A stretch of 64,000 nucleotides of DNA from Lunularia cruciata (taxonomy: Eukaryota; Streptophyta; Marchantiopsida; Lunulariales; Lunulariaceae): assembly GCA_948567375.1 (NCBI GenBank), contig OX419757.1, forward strand, positions 40,610,001-40,674,000, in the 5' to 3' direction. Each line of letters starts with the position of its first letter. The stretch's first letter is position 1. The notes below the pieces were generated by a model. That model ran no database searches, was not told the origin of the DNA, and worked only from the letters and a program-made list of their open reading frames with translations. Made by a program: the position numbers and the translations under genes. This document shows, one piece after another, positions 22,440 to 43,640 of the stretch.

Positions 22440-22990
22440 CCTTGTATAATGGGCTTGATCCACATTGCAAAAATAAGAATATCTTCCTCCAAAGTTTGCT
22501 TTCTAGCTGCTATATTGATAAACTTCCCATCTTGGGATTGACTATTTTTAGATGTCTTACTTAGAGGTACAAGGCAACCTAATTTGCAATTTTTACCTTG
22601 GTGTTGTACTTGAATTTGTCATTGAGTCCAATCAAATTAAACCTTATAATGTTCAAGCCAAGGCAGACTTAAAATGACATCTTAGTGTAGAGATGCTACT
22701 ACAAACCTCATACATTTTCAATACTCCTTCCCAATCTTGAATGTAATAAGGTAAGGTGTAAGGTATGAAATTCAAAAATGCTTTCTACCACCCACCATAT
22801 CAATACTTCCAAATACTTGCTTGATAAGAATACATAGTTCTTTTGTTAACATCATGGACATGCAATTCTTTGAACTCCCAATATCAACCCAAAATCTTAC
22901 AAATATGAAGTGAAGCAATATCATATCTTGCAAGTGAAGCAAACTTACATAGGTCAAATCTTCAATTCTATTAGAATTAATCAAGTTTTT
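22440..22990 (-). pseudogene. Element E protease and linker
   Basis: Frame 22984-22772 (MINSNRIEDLTYVSLLHLQDM...) matches the start of element C pol. The usual ILVDSGSSQNC is changed to VDIGSSKNC, so the catalytic Ser codon is lost. The linker after protease (about 22500-22560) has only one copy of the 20-residue unit that is triplicated in elements C and G. At the C-equivalent of the 50434 stop, E reads CGA. Confidence 0.72.
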
Positions 22991-23910
22991 AATAGGTGGT
23001 TTGATATCTTCTATTGGGACTCTTTCTTTCCCTAATGATTATTCTCCATAAACTCCATTTGGACACTTTGTTAGGATCATTTATTCATGAGTGAACATCA
23101 TTCAACAATGCAATGTCCAATTTAGTGATAATAAAAGCAACCACCATTTTGTTGCAATATTTCTTTGTATGTAATGCTAAGTGGTTTCTATTGGACAACA
23201 TCAATCTCCATTAGTGTTGGCTCCTCTATCTACGTGTGGTGGGTTGGTAGTTTTTATGAAGGTTTGGGTCAAATCCAAGTTGTGGCAACCAAGGAATCAT
23301 AATGCTCAACCAATTGCATAGCTTCTTCTAAGTGTTTAGGTTCCCTCATTGTCACTTCCAAATTTGTGCATGACTTGCAAATCAATCTAGAGCTTCATCT
23401 TCTAATTTTTTGAAATTTTCATTATGGTGTTTTGGAATTGAGTGATATAGCTCATCATAAAACCAATATGCTTCAATTATGGCAATCTATCTCATGTGGC
23501 TTATGCATCATTCACCAATTGAACTCTCCTAATTATTTCTCCCTTGAATTCTTCTCATGGTAAGATTAGAGCAAAAAACTACCATTAAGCTTCTTCCATC
23601 CAAAATCACCATCATAGTTCACCATCCCATCTAATTGGCTTGAAGCCAAGAGAATTTATCTCCATTCATTTTGAAGATTTATGGCTTCAAAATAACATTT
23701 GCAGTCAAATACAAAATTCTTCATTGCACCTTGGAAATTCTTGCCTTCAAATACTTTTGGCTTTGGAATTAGATTTGCTTTTCTCCTTCTTGAAATGCTA
23801 CTCTTTCTACATGATTTGACATTGATGATCTCTTTCTTCCAATAATTGAGTAAGGTGTTCAATTTGTTATTGCACAACAATGATAACTTTGGGCATCACC
23901 GCCATGGCTA
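22991..23910 (-). pseudogene. Element E gag remnant and gag-pol junction
   Basis: Frame 23880-23656 has KPKVFEGKNFQGAMKNFVFDCKCYFEAINLQNEWR, matching element C gag. At the junction (about 22981-23040, minus strand) E keeps GGGAAAG where C has GGGAAAC, and keeps the tcccaatag 5' stem arm. The rest of gag is broken by stops. Confidence 0.7.
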
Positions 23911-24175
23911 CTACTCTATCCAACTACCTACTTGCAATTATCTAAGTTAACAAGTAGTTACAACACATCCACCGCTCCTCATAAGTTACAATAAAAAGTA
24001 TCAATGGCTCATTGAACAAGGTGATAGTGTTCAAAAAATTCTACCCAAAGTGTGAAATAATGAAATATATGAAATGATACTTTGGTAGCACATAAACACA
24101 AAAATCCCAATGGTTTGGAGGAAATAGATTTGGTGATCCTTAGATTCCATCATCCCATTCTTGCTTTAATACCAA

Positions 24176-24607
24176 TGTAAAAGATAGAGGAGAGAAATAG
24201 GAGATTGGATGACCGAAGTGGAAGATCAGATTGGGACTCTCAAGTGAGGGACTCCAAATGCCTAGCTTTAGCTTGGCTTGGGTATTTATAGGTAACTTGG
24301 GTACAAAGCTCCAAAGGAGCTTCCAAGGAAGGTTCCTAATAGGAGCTGTCTCACTTGGAGTGCAAGCTAAGCTAACCGTTTACTTGGCATACAAGCTAAG
24401 CTAGCCATCAACTTGGTATACAAGTTACTCTACCCTTGGAAAGTTCTTAGAAACTTCTCACCAAGAAGCTTCATGAATGCTTTTAGAGTATTATACCCAC
24501 AAGTTTCCTTGATGCTTCTAGTACATTCTTACGCTAGTTCTACTTACTTTTGCTATATTAGCTTAGCCTACTAACTCATTAGCCTCTACTAACTTTATAT
24601 TATTACA
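24176..24607 (-). repeat. Element E 5' LTR
   Basis: Begins tgtaaaagatagagg and ends tattattaca. It aligns with 19098-19537 through ggatgacc-gaagtggaagatca and the tataggtaactt block; a short extra phrase near 24262 is absent from the partner. It abuts the primer-site complement. Confidence 0.82.
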
Positions 24608-26200
24608 CTCTTTGGATGGAAAAAGGAAATTTGGAGAAATATCCTTGAGTTAGATGCAACTCACCTTGGTGCATGACTCTTGATACCAAATTGAGGAATG
24701 TAGACAAGGAGATGAAAACAAAAAGTATAGTGTCCTTCAACAAAAAGTAGTCAACCAAAAATAGCTAGAAAGTATGCAATTACAAGGACCTAACCCAAAG
24801 AGAGATTGTGGAAGTAGTCATGAAACTATTGAGACTAAAGAGAACAACCTACATCAACATCAGTCTCACCATCTTCTTTGAGTATATGTACCAAGAGGAG
24901 TTGGTGTATTGGGCACACCTCTTCTACTTGCAGGCTAGGATTATGGTCAAGGAATTTGAAGAAGATAACATAGTGACTTACTTGACCTCCTTTTCCATAC
25001 TCTTCTACATGTGGCTGAACCTATTGACCAAGGAAGAAAGGAAGAAGTTCCCAAGCCATTACCACCTAATAGGGTACTTTGCCACACAAACAAAAGAGAT
25101 TTGGTAGTTCAAAAATATTAGGGTATAAATGTAGAGTATGCAAAAACCAAGAAGTATTGGTATTGAAGAGGGAACCACCACAATGAAGAAGATGGGATCA
25201 TCACCATCAAGATCTCAAAATCCAACCAAGAGACCACAAAAGAAACCCCAAGTGATCAAATGTGTCATCAAAGGAAGAAGCAAAATATTTGGAAGAAGAA
25301 GAAGGAGATACAAACAACTCTCTTACCTTGTAGGAGTCTACATTTGAACCCAAATATCAAGAGCAATATGAAGATGCGCAATCCGCACCAAATCCCAAAG
25401 AGTAGAGTGCAGATCAAGTAGATCGTGCCAAAGGCAATCAAGAAGAGGAAGCACAACTTTGGACCAAGGAGCAACTTGTTTCAATTCAAGAAGACCAAAA
25501 CTCCAAAGTGCATCAAGAGGCCAACAATAAGGTGGAAGAAGAGACCAAAGGGAAGGTGGACATTGAAGACAAAGAAGAGGACCTTTCACATGAAGTGCAA
25601 AAGAGAGAAGAAGAAGAAATTTTACAAAGAGTACCGGTGATGCATGGCTCAAATTTCATTCTCAATTCAATAGGACCAATGCTTAAATTGATAAAGACAA
25701 TCTTGCCTTAGTATCAAGAAACTTATGCAAATGTTATAAAATACACTTCCATGGTCCAAATAATACACAAGAGTATCTACACAATGAAGGAAAAGTATGC
25801 TGAGTGGAATGAAGATGTGAAGAAGAATCATAATTTGTACAAGGAGTGCCAAAAGGTGAACACTCTCATCCAAGAGCACTACAAAGTAAAACTATAGAAC
25901 ACTTCTCTTGCTACATATCAACCCCAACACTTGGAAGCTACAGGGAGACATGAGAGCTCTTTGGCTTGAATACAAGTAGAAGCAACAAGAGTACAAAGAG
26001 CAGCTCAAGGCAAGAGACAAAGAAGTGGTTAGTATTCGGGTAGAGTTAGAAATTACCAAAAGAAGAGTTGTTACCTTGGAAGTGAAAATGGCCAAATATA
26101 GCAAGGATATGGCTTTCTAGCTTGAAATTTTAGCCCAAGAACTTACAAAGGAGAAGGAGGTAAGGGTTGTAGACTAACACTAAATGATGGAGGAAGTGAC
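24608..26200 (+). repeat. Dispersed repeat with Lys/Glu-rich coding remnants, copy 2
   Basis: The 99-codon frame 24808-25107 includes YMYQEELVYWAHLFYL and FSILFYMWLNLLTKEERKKFPSH. Related wording occurs at 14620-14730. Then come Lys/Glu-rich frames (25425-25640, 25508-25711) matching the unit duplicated at 14995-15590. I do not recognise the protein family. Regular Glu/Lys spacing suggests coiled coil. The reading is broken by stops at about 25108 and 25135. Confidence 0.55.
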
Positions 26201-26760
26201 AAAGAGGGGTGACACTACACATCTCCTTGGAGTAGTTCTTGTGCAAGAAGTTTAAAAGGTAACCATCAATAATTACAAGTTGTGATACTTCTCTTCAAAT
26301 CTAACCATTTTTTACCCTTATTTGCAAGGGAATGAGTTGTTTCTTGCCTTTCTAGATATGTCAAGTTGAATTCAAAGACTATTTTATAATGGTAATGTTG
26401 CTATATGATTGAGTTTGGAAGTATAGCTAAACAAAGCAAACTCCATTGGTCAATGAGTTTCAACTTGAACTAGAGTGACGACATCTCTTCTATGCTTCTC
26501 TTCCAATTTCACCATCGAGATTGGCTCTAGCCGTGTAGAGTGGACTTGTCTCTATTTATAGATTGGATTGAAAAGTTAAAGTATTGATTCCTTATTATAC
26601 AATAGAATAAAACTTTTATTTATTTGTTTATGGTTTTCTTATTTAGTCTTGCTATTCCAAGTTTTTAAAAATAGTAACTCTATCATTTAAATAAATGACA
26701 ATACTATGACAATGAAGAAACATTGCCATACTACATACCATTGAAAATCATATGACATCA
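26201..26760. other. AT-rich repeat tail, no gene
   Basis: 26209-26320 matches 17600-17700. After about 26560 the sequence is low in GC, without repeats I can place. The composition changes abruptly to GC-richer sequence near 26760-26880. Confidence 0.45.
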
Positions 26761-28159
26761 ATGATTTTATAATGGCAATTTGCCGATAGATTATCGCAGA
26801 GATCGATCATATCTTTGGAGGATATTGTGCAGGTTGAGTACGGATTGCCTTATGCTTCTAATGAGCAGTAAACTATCGAGCATGAAGCAATTTCTTGTTC
26901 ATATCGGTCTCTGCTAAAACAATGAAAGTGATAGTTGTGCACATTTCTAACAAAGGATGCTGTTTGGTGTTGAAACCACCGTCGTAAAAGGGACTAACAG
27001 GGCGTAAATTAGACTTCGGACCGCAACTCGAAGAAGCCGACAAATGAATGCGAAGGGAATGTACACGCCACTGTGAAACTCCCGCGCAAAACATTTGAAG
27101 CAAATGAAATGGCTTTTGGCTTATTACCGTTCCCCAAGAGAACACGGGCGCGGGTGCAATGGGGACAAACACCGGGACTGAAGACTGGTCTTGTCTGCAG
27201 CAGAGGCTGAAAGGTTCCATCTCTCTCTCTGCACTAATGTGTTTCTCGGAGCGGGGAGCGGGGTGCTTTGATCGATTTGGGAGCAGAAATCAATGAGCAG
27301 TGGAGTGCCAGTTCCATCCGCGTTACTGAGAATATCAGAGGAGTCGATAATCTGTACCACATGTTCAACAAGAGCAGGAGAAGTGGAGAAGCGGAGAAGC
27401 GTAGAAGTAGAACAGTTTACAATCTTCTTGTGAGACCGTTTACAGGGTGTTGGAGCCTCGTTCTTAAGGCATCAAGCCTACATTACCTCATTGCTCTGTC
27501 TTGAACCTTACCCGTATTTGGAGTGTTTGCACTTCTATATGTGCTGCGGAGAAGATATTTACTACGGCCATAAGTAGTTGGTGCTCGTCACGTTTTCAAT
27601 ATGGGCTTCTTCTCATTCTCGTGGTGGTGTCTTTAGATTCGTGTTCCCTCAACGTCAGTGAATTTTTGTTCTTCTCCATTTCCTTCCTTAGACTTCACCC
27701 GCGTAATTCCATTGATATTTCTTTGGAGAAAGACATCAATGTAGCTGCCGAGCTATTTGAGTCAGCTCTGATGCACTTGCAGTTCCTCTCCGTTCTTAGC
27801 TCAAGTGTCTAAGTAAGATTGTCTACTAATGAGCCAACGGTCTCCCCTTTCGTGGTCAATCTGTGGTTCTTGATAATACTTAAATCGTCACATTTCCCTG
27901 TGAGAAACTGCGTAGTTTCGCTGTACTTGTACCACCTTCATACGGTTTGTTAATAGCTAAGGGTTTTATTTTCTCGTGACTGTTGTCGATGCCTCTATTT
28001 TTCACGACCTTCGTAATCCATGTCCTTGACTGCCTCGATCTATCATTCTCTCCCTCCCTATTCGGTAACCTCATCCATGCCGAGAGACTGCAAGCGTTGT
28101 GAATCCAACCAGTGAGATTCCTTCTCGAAGCCTCTGCATCGCACTTCAGGGCCTCTCTT
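26761..28159 (+). promoter_or_regulatory. 5' flank (presumed promoter and leader) of the RUNKEL-like gene
   Basis: GC content is visibly higher than in the retroelement blocks and no retroelement wording is present. A pyrimidine-rich stretch (ccatctctctctctgc, about 27219-27234) could lie near a transcription start, but no clear TATA box or start site can be fixed. Short frames in 27120-27810 have no recognisable motif. Whether an upstream non-coding exon exists cannot be told. Confidence 0.4.
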
Positions 28160-36152
<7,993 letters not shown>

Positions 36153-37250
36153 ATTAATTGTATTTGATCTCTGACTTTATTTGTACAGTAAGAATTTGAA
36201 GCCCCTCACAAGTGAAGATTAAATTCCACCTTCCGTAGGTGTACGCCTCTGCCTGGTGCTTGAGGGTGATTACTAACGCCATGAAGAACATGGAATAATG
36301 GTCAGGTTCGTAGCATATAGGCATATACAGTAGTGTTCGCCCTGCTCTTTAGTAGTATTCTTGAGAATTGTAGGACTTTGACAAGAGGAACCTCAGAGGT
36401 TCACACAGCGTGACCGGCCTTATTTTTGCAATTTCACGTGGCGGCCAACTGGCGGTGCTTAACCAACATCGAGTTTAAATCTAAATATATTCTTACATTG
36501 TCCAAAGTCAGCCGTGACTGCAGGAATCTCGTCGGGATTGTGCCCACAGTAAGGTGTCGCCCCTTGACTAGAAGACAGTCGGCACAGTCCGCACCTTTCT
36601 GTCCGCCACGATATCGCTTGTGTGCATGATCTTGTTACATCCGCTTCCTTTCGTCCTTACCATCTTATACTCGAGCTGCCTGATAGAAACCCGCTCTCAA
36701 GCAGGCACGAAGTCAGAGTCATCTGCAACCTCCACCTGGTCACGACCCTGTACAGGATGTTGCTGGTTCCAAGTTCAGTTTTATCCACTTGTCCCTTAGT
36801 CAAAACCGTGCTTGTCCACGAAAGAGTGTGTCGCAGCAATCAAGGAAACAGACACACACCTGGGCGTGTTACCCAGCATGTTAGTAGTTAAGGTCGTTCC
36901 GCAATCTCAGAGCGCTAGAGAAGTAGACGCCTGTCAAATTTGACTTGCAAGCAGTAAAGTTCGGCCGGGAGCTCCTGCGGGAGAAGCTCCCGATTGGTGC
37001 AGAACAGGTCGTGATGTTACGAGTAGTCTCAAAAGTCCTGGAATGGAGGTAACTTAACGGAGTTAAGAATCCTTATCAGTTTTGTCTCATATTTTCAACG
37101 TTTCCAGCATCAACCAGCGCAGGCTTCCGTGGGTTTTAGTTCTTGTGGTAAGATTAGCAACGAAAGTCATCCACGTCCTGACTTCCTAAAGGCACAAAAC
37201 CCCTCACTTCCGTCTTTCCTTCCTCACACCTGTTCACCACCAAGAGCGCA
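36153..37250 (+). other. 3' flank of the RUNKEL-like gene
   Basis: Immediately after the TAG stop the sequence is T-rich (attaattgtatttgatctc...tttatttgtacag), suitable for plant poly(A) signals, though no AATAAA was seen close by. A short GC hairpin occurs at about 36964-36995 (cgggagct ... agctcccg). No further gene recognised. Confidence 0.4.
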
Positions 37251-40200
37251 AACAAATGTCAAAGCTTAGCACTGGCGCTTACTTCTCCCGTGTTCTCGCC
37301 CCCACACCTGACATACCCTTATTCCCTTGATACATTATGTTCATCTTCTTCAGGGCCTCGGCTTGATGGCCATCGTACATATCAATGCTGCAAAGCTCAA
37401 ACCCAATCAGCACTCGTAACCAACCTCGTTTCCACTCAGCCTTCTCCAAGAAGAAGTCCACTTGTTGGCACATCAACGAAGCAATGGAGGCATTCAATCG
37501 GTTTAATCCGCAGACACGAAAATAAATACTTACTACCTGGCAATTCTCATAGTTTCAACAGGAAGGCATGGGGCCAATGGTCGTGGCGGGGGCCAATATC
37601 AGAAACCGCACAAGATCTTCTTCGCACTCCCACTTGCGAGGAATGTCATATAACTCCATTGCGTGTCCATGACACGAAACAAAAGCCTTTTCCCGCTCCA
37701 CCACTTCATTTCTTCAGGTGGCTGCGGGAATGGATCTTGTGGGGTACCAAACAATTTCCAAGCGTACCACTGCCTTTGCTAGATTCTTTTACTCTTTGCG
37801 CCCCATCACATTGAGTCATTTCTCTATTAATCCAGAAACCCCTTCCACGTTGGTTCCCTGGACTTTACAGCTGATTCTCCTCGTCTTTATCACTGGTTGT
37901 CTTGTCAATCTTTCAAGTCAAGAGCTTCTCAACTTCCGTCCAGCCCAGTTCAAATTCCGGATAACTTGTCCTTCTTCCTGACCTTGGCGGAGTAAAGTAA
38001 GCGACGGCTGGGGATAAGGAATCCAACTTCCTGGAAGAAGAAAGAGCACGAATCAAGCAGAATCAACATGTGTTCATCTCTTCACTTTTACACATTACCA
38101 AAAGGTTTCCGGGACTGAAGGAGGCAGCGAGGATTTTCTTGAACAACAATATGGAAGTTCATGGATAGGATGATCGGCTTTTCCAGGCATGCACGGAAAT
38201 CACCATAATAAGATAATGCAGCAGTCGAATTCTGAATAACTCAAACTACTAGTTCTACTGATCTGCTGTAGGTTATTTCATGTCCGTCTATGCTCATGAC
38301 CATGAAGATTGATGTGCCGTAATTAACTAAATTTCACCGATTCCAGGCTTACTTCCAAACACCCTCTTAATTCGTGGTGAGTTCAGTAGGACTCACATTC
38401 CGGCCAACCAAAAGATCAGGTCTACGGAATCGGGGGCCAAGCAAGTTCAGATCAGGACTTGAAGTCCTGGTTTAACTTTGGTCTGGGCTGGATAGGCGAG
38501 ATCGTATCCGGGTGTCTAAGGAAGTAAAAATTGCAACACTTGTGAAAACCAAAACACATGACCTTGATAAAGAAGAATCCCTGCACCTCCTTAAGCAAGA
38601 TCTACAAAGGGAACTAATAATTCTACACAGTTCTTTTTTATATTTCCACACCCGAACTTGCAGGGTGGCCTCCATTCTCCGTCAGATCTGAGGCCACATA
38701 TCTTCGTCGTTCGTGAGTGCGAACGTCATCGTTCGGATATACCTGTGGGTGTGGAAATATGAAATATCATTTTTGCCTCCTTGGATCATGGACCTTTCAC
38801 TGATTAAGATTAGGAAGAAACCTTGTCAGACAAAAGCATCACGACTCTAATGAGAAAACTATAATGTACTAGAAATAATGCTGAACTATAACGTAGGTAA
38901 ATCTTCAAACAGAACAAAGAGGATATGAAGATTTAATAGAATTTTCTACTTTGCGTAAATTTTAATTTCAAAACTTGTTATGACAACTTAATAAGATTAT
39001 TGCCCAAATATTAGCTTCCATCGTTGCGTCATCAGCACTACAATTTTTACGTTTATCTTCCAGGCCAAACCGCACAAGCAACCCACTGCCCATTAAACTT
39101 GCTGCAATTAATCGTTCGTACATTTGTGCTATTTGTTTAAACACATGTCCTAATCCTTCTTCAACCTTGTTAAGTCTCATTTGAACTTGTCAACTAACAC
39201 CCAATTGTTGTTTCAAAACTAACCATTCTATTACCCTCAGATCTCGGCTTTCTGAGGAAAAGAGCTTTTTGGACTTGTTAAGTTATACCTTTTAAAACCT
39301 ATCATCCGTGAATTCACCCTGCTCTAAATTCGTTAAAGGAAATATGGTAATCCGTTTCTACTCCTCAATCATGGTGGTTAATGCGTGTTTGCTCTGTAAT
39401 CAAACACGCAATTAGTGTGCCGTAGCTACTCATTAGACTGTCCGCAGCTCTCGGAGATCGAAGACATTAAGCTCGTGGGAAGAGAATAGACAATGGACAT
39501 TGACTGGGAAACAGCAAAATAGATGATGATGGCTAGCCAAGTGTTGAACGATGAGGCAAATTCAGGAGCAAGTGCGCATGTCACGTCCGCCAAGTGAATA
39601 ATCTATTCCAAAGGGGAATTATTTGCGTCAATGACTCGCTAGATATTGCACTTTTGAGAGTAGCATCGATCGGTGCATCTGTCGTGAACGTGTTCCTGTT
39701 CTGGTGCAAAAAGTCCCTTGTGGGGAAGGGTGGGAGTTTTCCTCGCAAGATTGGGACATGTGGAGGGAGCGTTGGGCATTTGACATGGTTTCGTTAGTCG
39801 GAAAACGATTCGGATACGTTGAGAGTAGATAATCTATTTGTGACTTCAAGCGGAGCCGGTGGGGCTTTTGGACCTGGCTCCAATGGATTTCACATTAGGA
39901 TTGAATTGGAGTTTCGGGTTCAGCTGAATTCGTTTGGATTCAAGCTGAATCGGTTACAATGGAATCAAACCACATTTCGGAATGTCACTCAGTTTGTTGT
40001 TGTTTACACTCAGGAGATGCTTCTATGCTCTCTTCCACGCCCGCTAACCAGAACTAATACGATTCTTGTAGGAAAACTTCAAAAAGCGAATCAAATTCGA
40101 AATTGTTCCGCAAAATTGCCAGTTTAACGAAGAATATTGCATCATGCTAGAGTTGTCATATCAGAGTGTGATGGTAAATAGAGTCGTGAGGAAAAAAAGT

Positions 40201-40850
40201 CAAGTCTGTCCTCCAGACGGACTTGACAAATGAAGTGCCAACTCTTTAGCAGAGACTGTCAATTCTTCAAGGGTTAGACGAGGATGACATAGGAAGGAAA
40301 TTTCAAACAGCAGTCATATTCACGCCAATTCCATGGCGGCTGTGTATGGCAGCGGCGGGCTGTGTGACGTCGTGAGTTCCGGATAAGGTGGCGAATTGAA
40401 TGAGGTTATTTCACTGACGGGGCAGGTCCCCGAGTCTATAAACCAATCAGACAACTTGGACTCGTTTTCAACCACGCAGGCTCGCGACTTAACTCGGGAG
40501 TCACGAGGTAGGGACATGGTAAGACCGAGACGTCACAACAACCAGCGGAGCTCGTACTCACCATGGTGATTCAAGGACGAACGGGTTATCACCCAGGTAT
40601 TACCCAGAGGTAAATCCATTAAAGGCTACTCGCCGCCGTCTGCCGTTGTAACGAGAGGTGGACGTTCTTGTAAGACCACGGGCTCGGGGTATAGAAGCGT
40701 ACCCTGGAGTAGAAGAACAAATTCTACAAGAAGATGTTTATAACGCCGGCAGAAGATGCCTGAATTTACATTGCCTGAGTTTAGTGGCGGATTAGGCTCT
40801 CCGTAAACAAATGCTGAGCGGTTTGTGAATGTGTAAAACAAGGGAGTTTA
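37251..40850. other. GC-richer intergenic DNA, no recognisable gene
   Basis: The longest frame is 174 codons (37290-37814, +), without recognisable motif or coding rhythm. A 14-bp inverted repeat (atatttccacaccc at about 38640 and its complement at about 38744) and a 12-bp stem at 40199-40226 are present. No retroelement wording. It could hold non-coding RNA or exons too diverged to recognise. Confidence 0.4.
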
Positions 40851-43640
40851 CGTACTTAGTTTGCTAATTAGGACTGAGTTACACACATTCCTGCTAATGA
40901 ACGATCTGACAAGAAAAGGAAACTGGTCGCCAATTCTCCCCAAAGTATTTGGTACCGACGTCCACGTGTCGAGGATGTGCGTTGCATGTCAATCTGCTGA
41001 GAGTGATCTTCGTGCCGCCCGCAGCCGTCAACACCTGGCTGCCAAATATGCTTGTTTCTTCAGCTGCTGCCACGTGCTGGAATCACTTCTGTCTAGATGG
41101 AATTGGCCAAAGATTGATGTGCATGGATGGTCCCCGATCAGTTTCCATCCATCCCCGACAGAATATAGACGGGTTGCTTTTCCAAGTAGAGTAACATATG
41201 GCTCTTTTACGTCCGCCCACCGTTTCTTTTCAGCGTACATTGTTTACAAGTGCCGTATGAGGAGTCTCATGCAGAACCCATTCCGTCCATTAAGCGGTTC
41301 AGACTTAAATGTTGAGGAAGAGCATTAGGACGTCGTCTCTATACCCCATGCGTTAAGCAATGCTTCTCCTTCAGCTAGCTTACCAACAAAATCTCACATC
41401 CTTGTTCTCCATTGGTAGGCTAAATACATATTCATCAAGTTCAATGCTTTTGATGTTTTCGAAATAAAGTTTTGTCAATCCAGATTAAAAGCATGTTTTG
41501 GGGTAGAAATTTCTACCAGTGCCTGTCACAAAGCAGGTCATCGATCTCATCCCCTATTTAGCGAGCAAATATCAGGGGAAAGTTCATTCCTTGTTAGCGA
41601 AAATGAACTACGTCAATTCCTGCCTGATCTCGGCGAAGACAAAGATATGTTGAGTTTAGAACCAGTAGCATTGTCGTGCACTATATTAGGAATCATGAGG
41701 GGATTCTTCGAAGGAGACAGAGCCTTAATGAGACTTCTTGATTTACTGTGCACGCATTCGACTACAAACATGGGGTGTGGGATGCATGTGCTTTCGTCCT
41801 ATTTACAGAAGTTAGAGATTTCATAGGTCAACACGAAAAATCTCTTGACAGTCACTCGAATTTGTTGTCTTACTTACTTCCATACAAGACTTAACTTAGT
41901 AATCTTGCGTCGAAATTTACATGTTCATCGAACCATGGTGTTGGGAATATTGACCTGAGTGGTGGACACATTGTTACCCTCTAAACGGATAGGCATGTGA
42001 TCCTCTAGTATCCACCATATCACGTCGTGCATCCTGTTGTACCCGTCTACTTAACCATTGATAGAGTTCCTGCACATATTCCTTTAGGGACATAGTTCAT
42101 AAGAACACTGTCTCGAAAACATAATATTTCCAGTCATATCTACGAGAGCACTCACATCACAGAGCAAAAGAGCAGGAAGTTTAAGGGAAAACCAGTTACA
42201 TATTCACGTAACAATCTACAAAGAATTCAAGTTCACGTTCTCAGCATTACATTCTGTACGATCAAATGTAACATGGATGTTCATAAGGAAAAACTGGAAG
42301 ATAAAATCCGAAAGTGCCAGAGTCAAATGGCATAACAGTTTGAATAGAGAAACAGGGGCTAATTTACCCTTTCAACCTTCAGCTAAATGCCTTAAACTAG
42401 GCAAATACGATGCTGAAACAAAAGGAGAACAGTAACACTAGCTCTGTTTCTCATTTGTGAGCCAAGGTGAGAAAAAGAAACGAGAAATGAGACCCACCTC
42501 TACATGAGACTCTCATTTCATTCACGTCCAGAGATCCGCTCTTGTATCTACGTAAACTGGAGAGAGTTTGACCCGAAGTGTACGCCATCTACAGAACAAG
42601 TTTGTGCATGGGATCTCAGAGCACTGGATCGTGACGTGAAGTAGTCTACTGTAATTGTAGCGCAAGCTTTATTAAAACTGCGTAAAGACAATGCGAATAC
42701 CAGACCCATCGTCGAGCAGATCCTGCTCTTCAACTTCAGTGGAAGCGTACGTTGCTTTTAACCTCGTAATATTATGAACACACGGTCTTTGAAGATCATC
42801 CATGCACACTTTTTCTTTTTCACTCGTACAGTAGTAGTAGATGTGATGCCTCCTGGAAAGAGCATATAGTCCCCTGAATCCTAAAGTCGAAAAAGCAAGA
42901 GGGAAATCTTTTGAGAATGATCATGAAAGAATCCTTGCTCCAATCTAAATAATTTCTGGTACCCTTGAGTGTTTTAGAGACTTTAGGAAGAAATCACAAT
43001 TGGATTTGAAAAAGAACATTGAAGGGAGATTAAATTTAGTCTACGATCTTTCTTTGTCAACGTGATATCAATTGAAGATAAGACTACTCGTTTACGAAAC
43101 GTGGTTTACGGATGACAAAGAAGAAAATTCAACAACTTACTTGCCTTTGGAAAAATAGAAAATTTGGTTCGCGCAACGGATATTCATCTATTACAGCACA
43201 GTGTTGTTCCCTCAGCGACGTCCTCAGTCTCTCCGTACAAACGTGGTGGAGAATTAACTTCAGTGCGGTTAATACTGCACGAGAAGGAGGTCAATTCTCG
43301 CTACAACTAAATGCTGTCAGACGACCTCGGCACAAATTGAGGAACGTGAAAGTAAATTGGTCGGGTGAACTGTCTTCCCATTTGCTAATTGAGCATCCCG
43401 CTCTCACATCCCATCCAGGGCGGCCTGCAGTAAGGGAGTCCGGCCTGATAATCAAGAGGCGGATTCCACGGATTAAGGGATTTGGTAGCTGGGGTTCAGA
43501 TGATACATTTCCAGTGTTTTTTTGAATATGGAAATCATGATTTGTAACACAAAACTTATGGGTGTATGTATGCTTTCCGTTCCGTTTGGTTGCGCTGCAT
43601 TTCAATTGCTTTCGTTTCTTTAATTGTCAATATCATCGAA
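40851..43640. other. GC-richer intergenic DNA, no recognisable gene
   Basis: Frames of 155 codons (40861-41328) and 137 codons (43112-43525) exist but show no domain or clear splice context. Retroelement wording is absent. The gene island ends near 43640, where GC content drops sharply. Confidence 0.4.

Larger units (their letters stand above)
19098..24607 (-). mobile_element. Element E: decayed Ty3/gypsy chromovirus (family II), minus strand
   Basis: LTRs of about 440 bp (19098-19537) and 432 bp (24176-24607) share tgtaaaagac/tgtaaaagat starts and ttaca ends. The primer site on the minus strand next to the right LTR is tggtattaaagc, one or two changes from tggtatcagagc. The purine tract beside the left LTR is caatgggggaata, like that of element C. 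Minus-strand order is gag, protease, RT, RNase H, integrase, chromodomain region, all with stops. The five bases outside each end (ctact and ctctt) do not match, so the target duplication has decayed or the border is misjudged by a base or two. Confidence 0.85.

Noticed and set aside
19093-24612. Target-site duplication of element E
   Set aside because: Flanking five-mers ctact and ctctt differ at two positions, so I do not claim a duplication.
36964-36995. GC-rich hairpin after the RUNKEL-like gene as a terminator
   Set aside because: Bacterial-type terminators do not apply to plant polymerase II genes, and the site is 800 bp past the stop.
37290-37814. 174-codon plus-strand frame
   Set aside because: No recognisable domain and a composition like random GC-neutral DNA. 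No conserved start context or splice-consistent neighbours.
40861-41328. 155-codon plus-strand frame
   Set aside because: Starts at a TTG and has no motif; overlapping frames of similar length exist on both strands. Cannot be supported as a gene.
43112-43525. 137-codon plus-strand frame and a 104-codon minus-strand frame over it
   Set aside because: Neither shows a domain; overlapping frames on both strands suggest chance.
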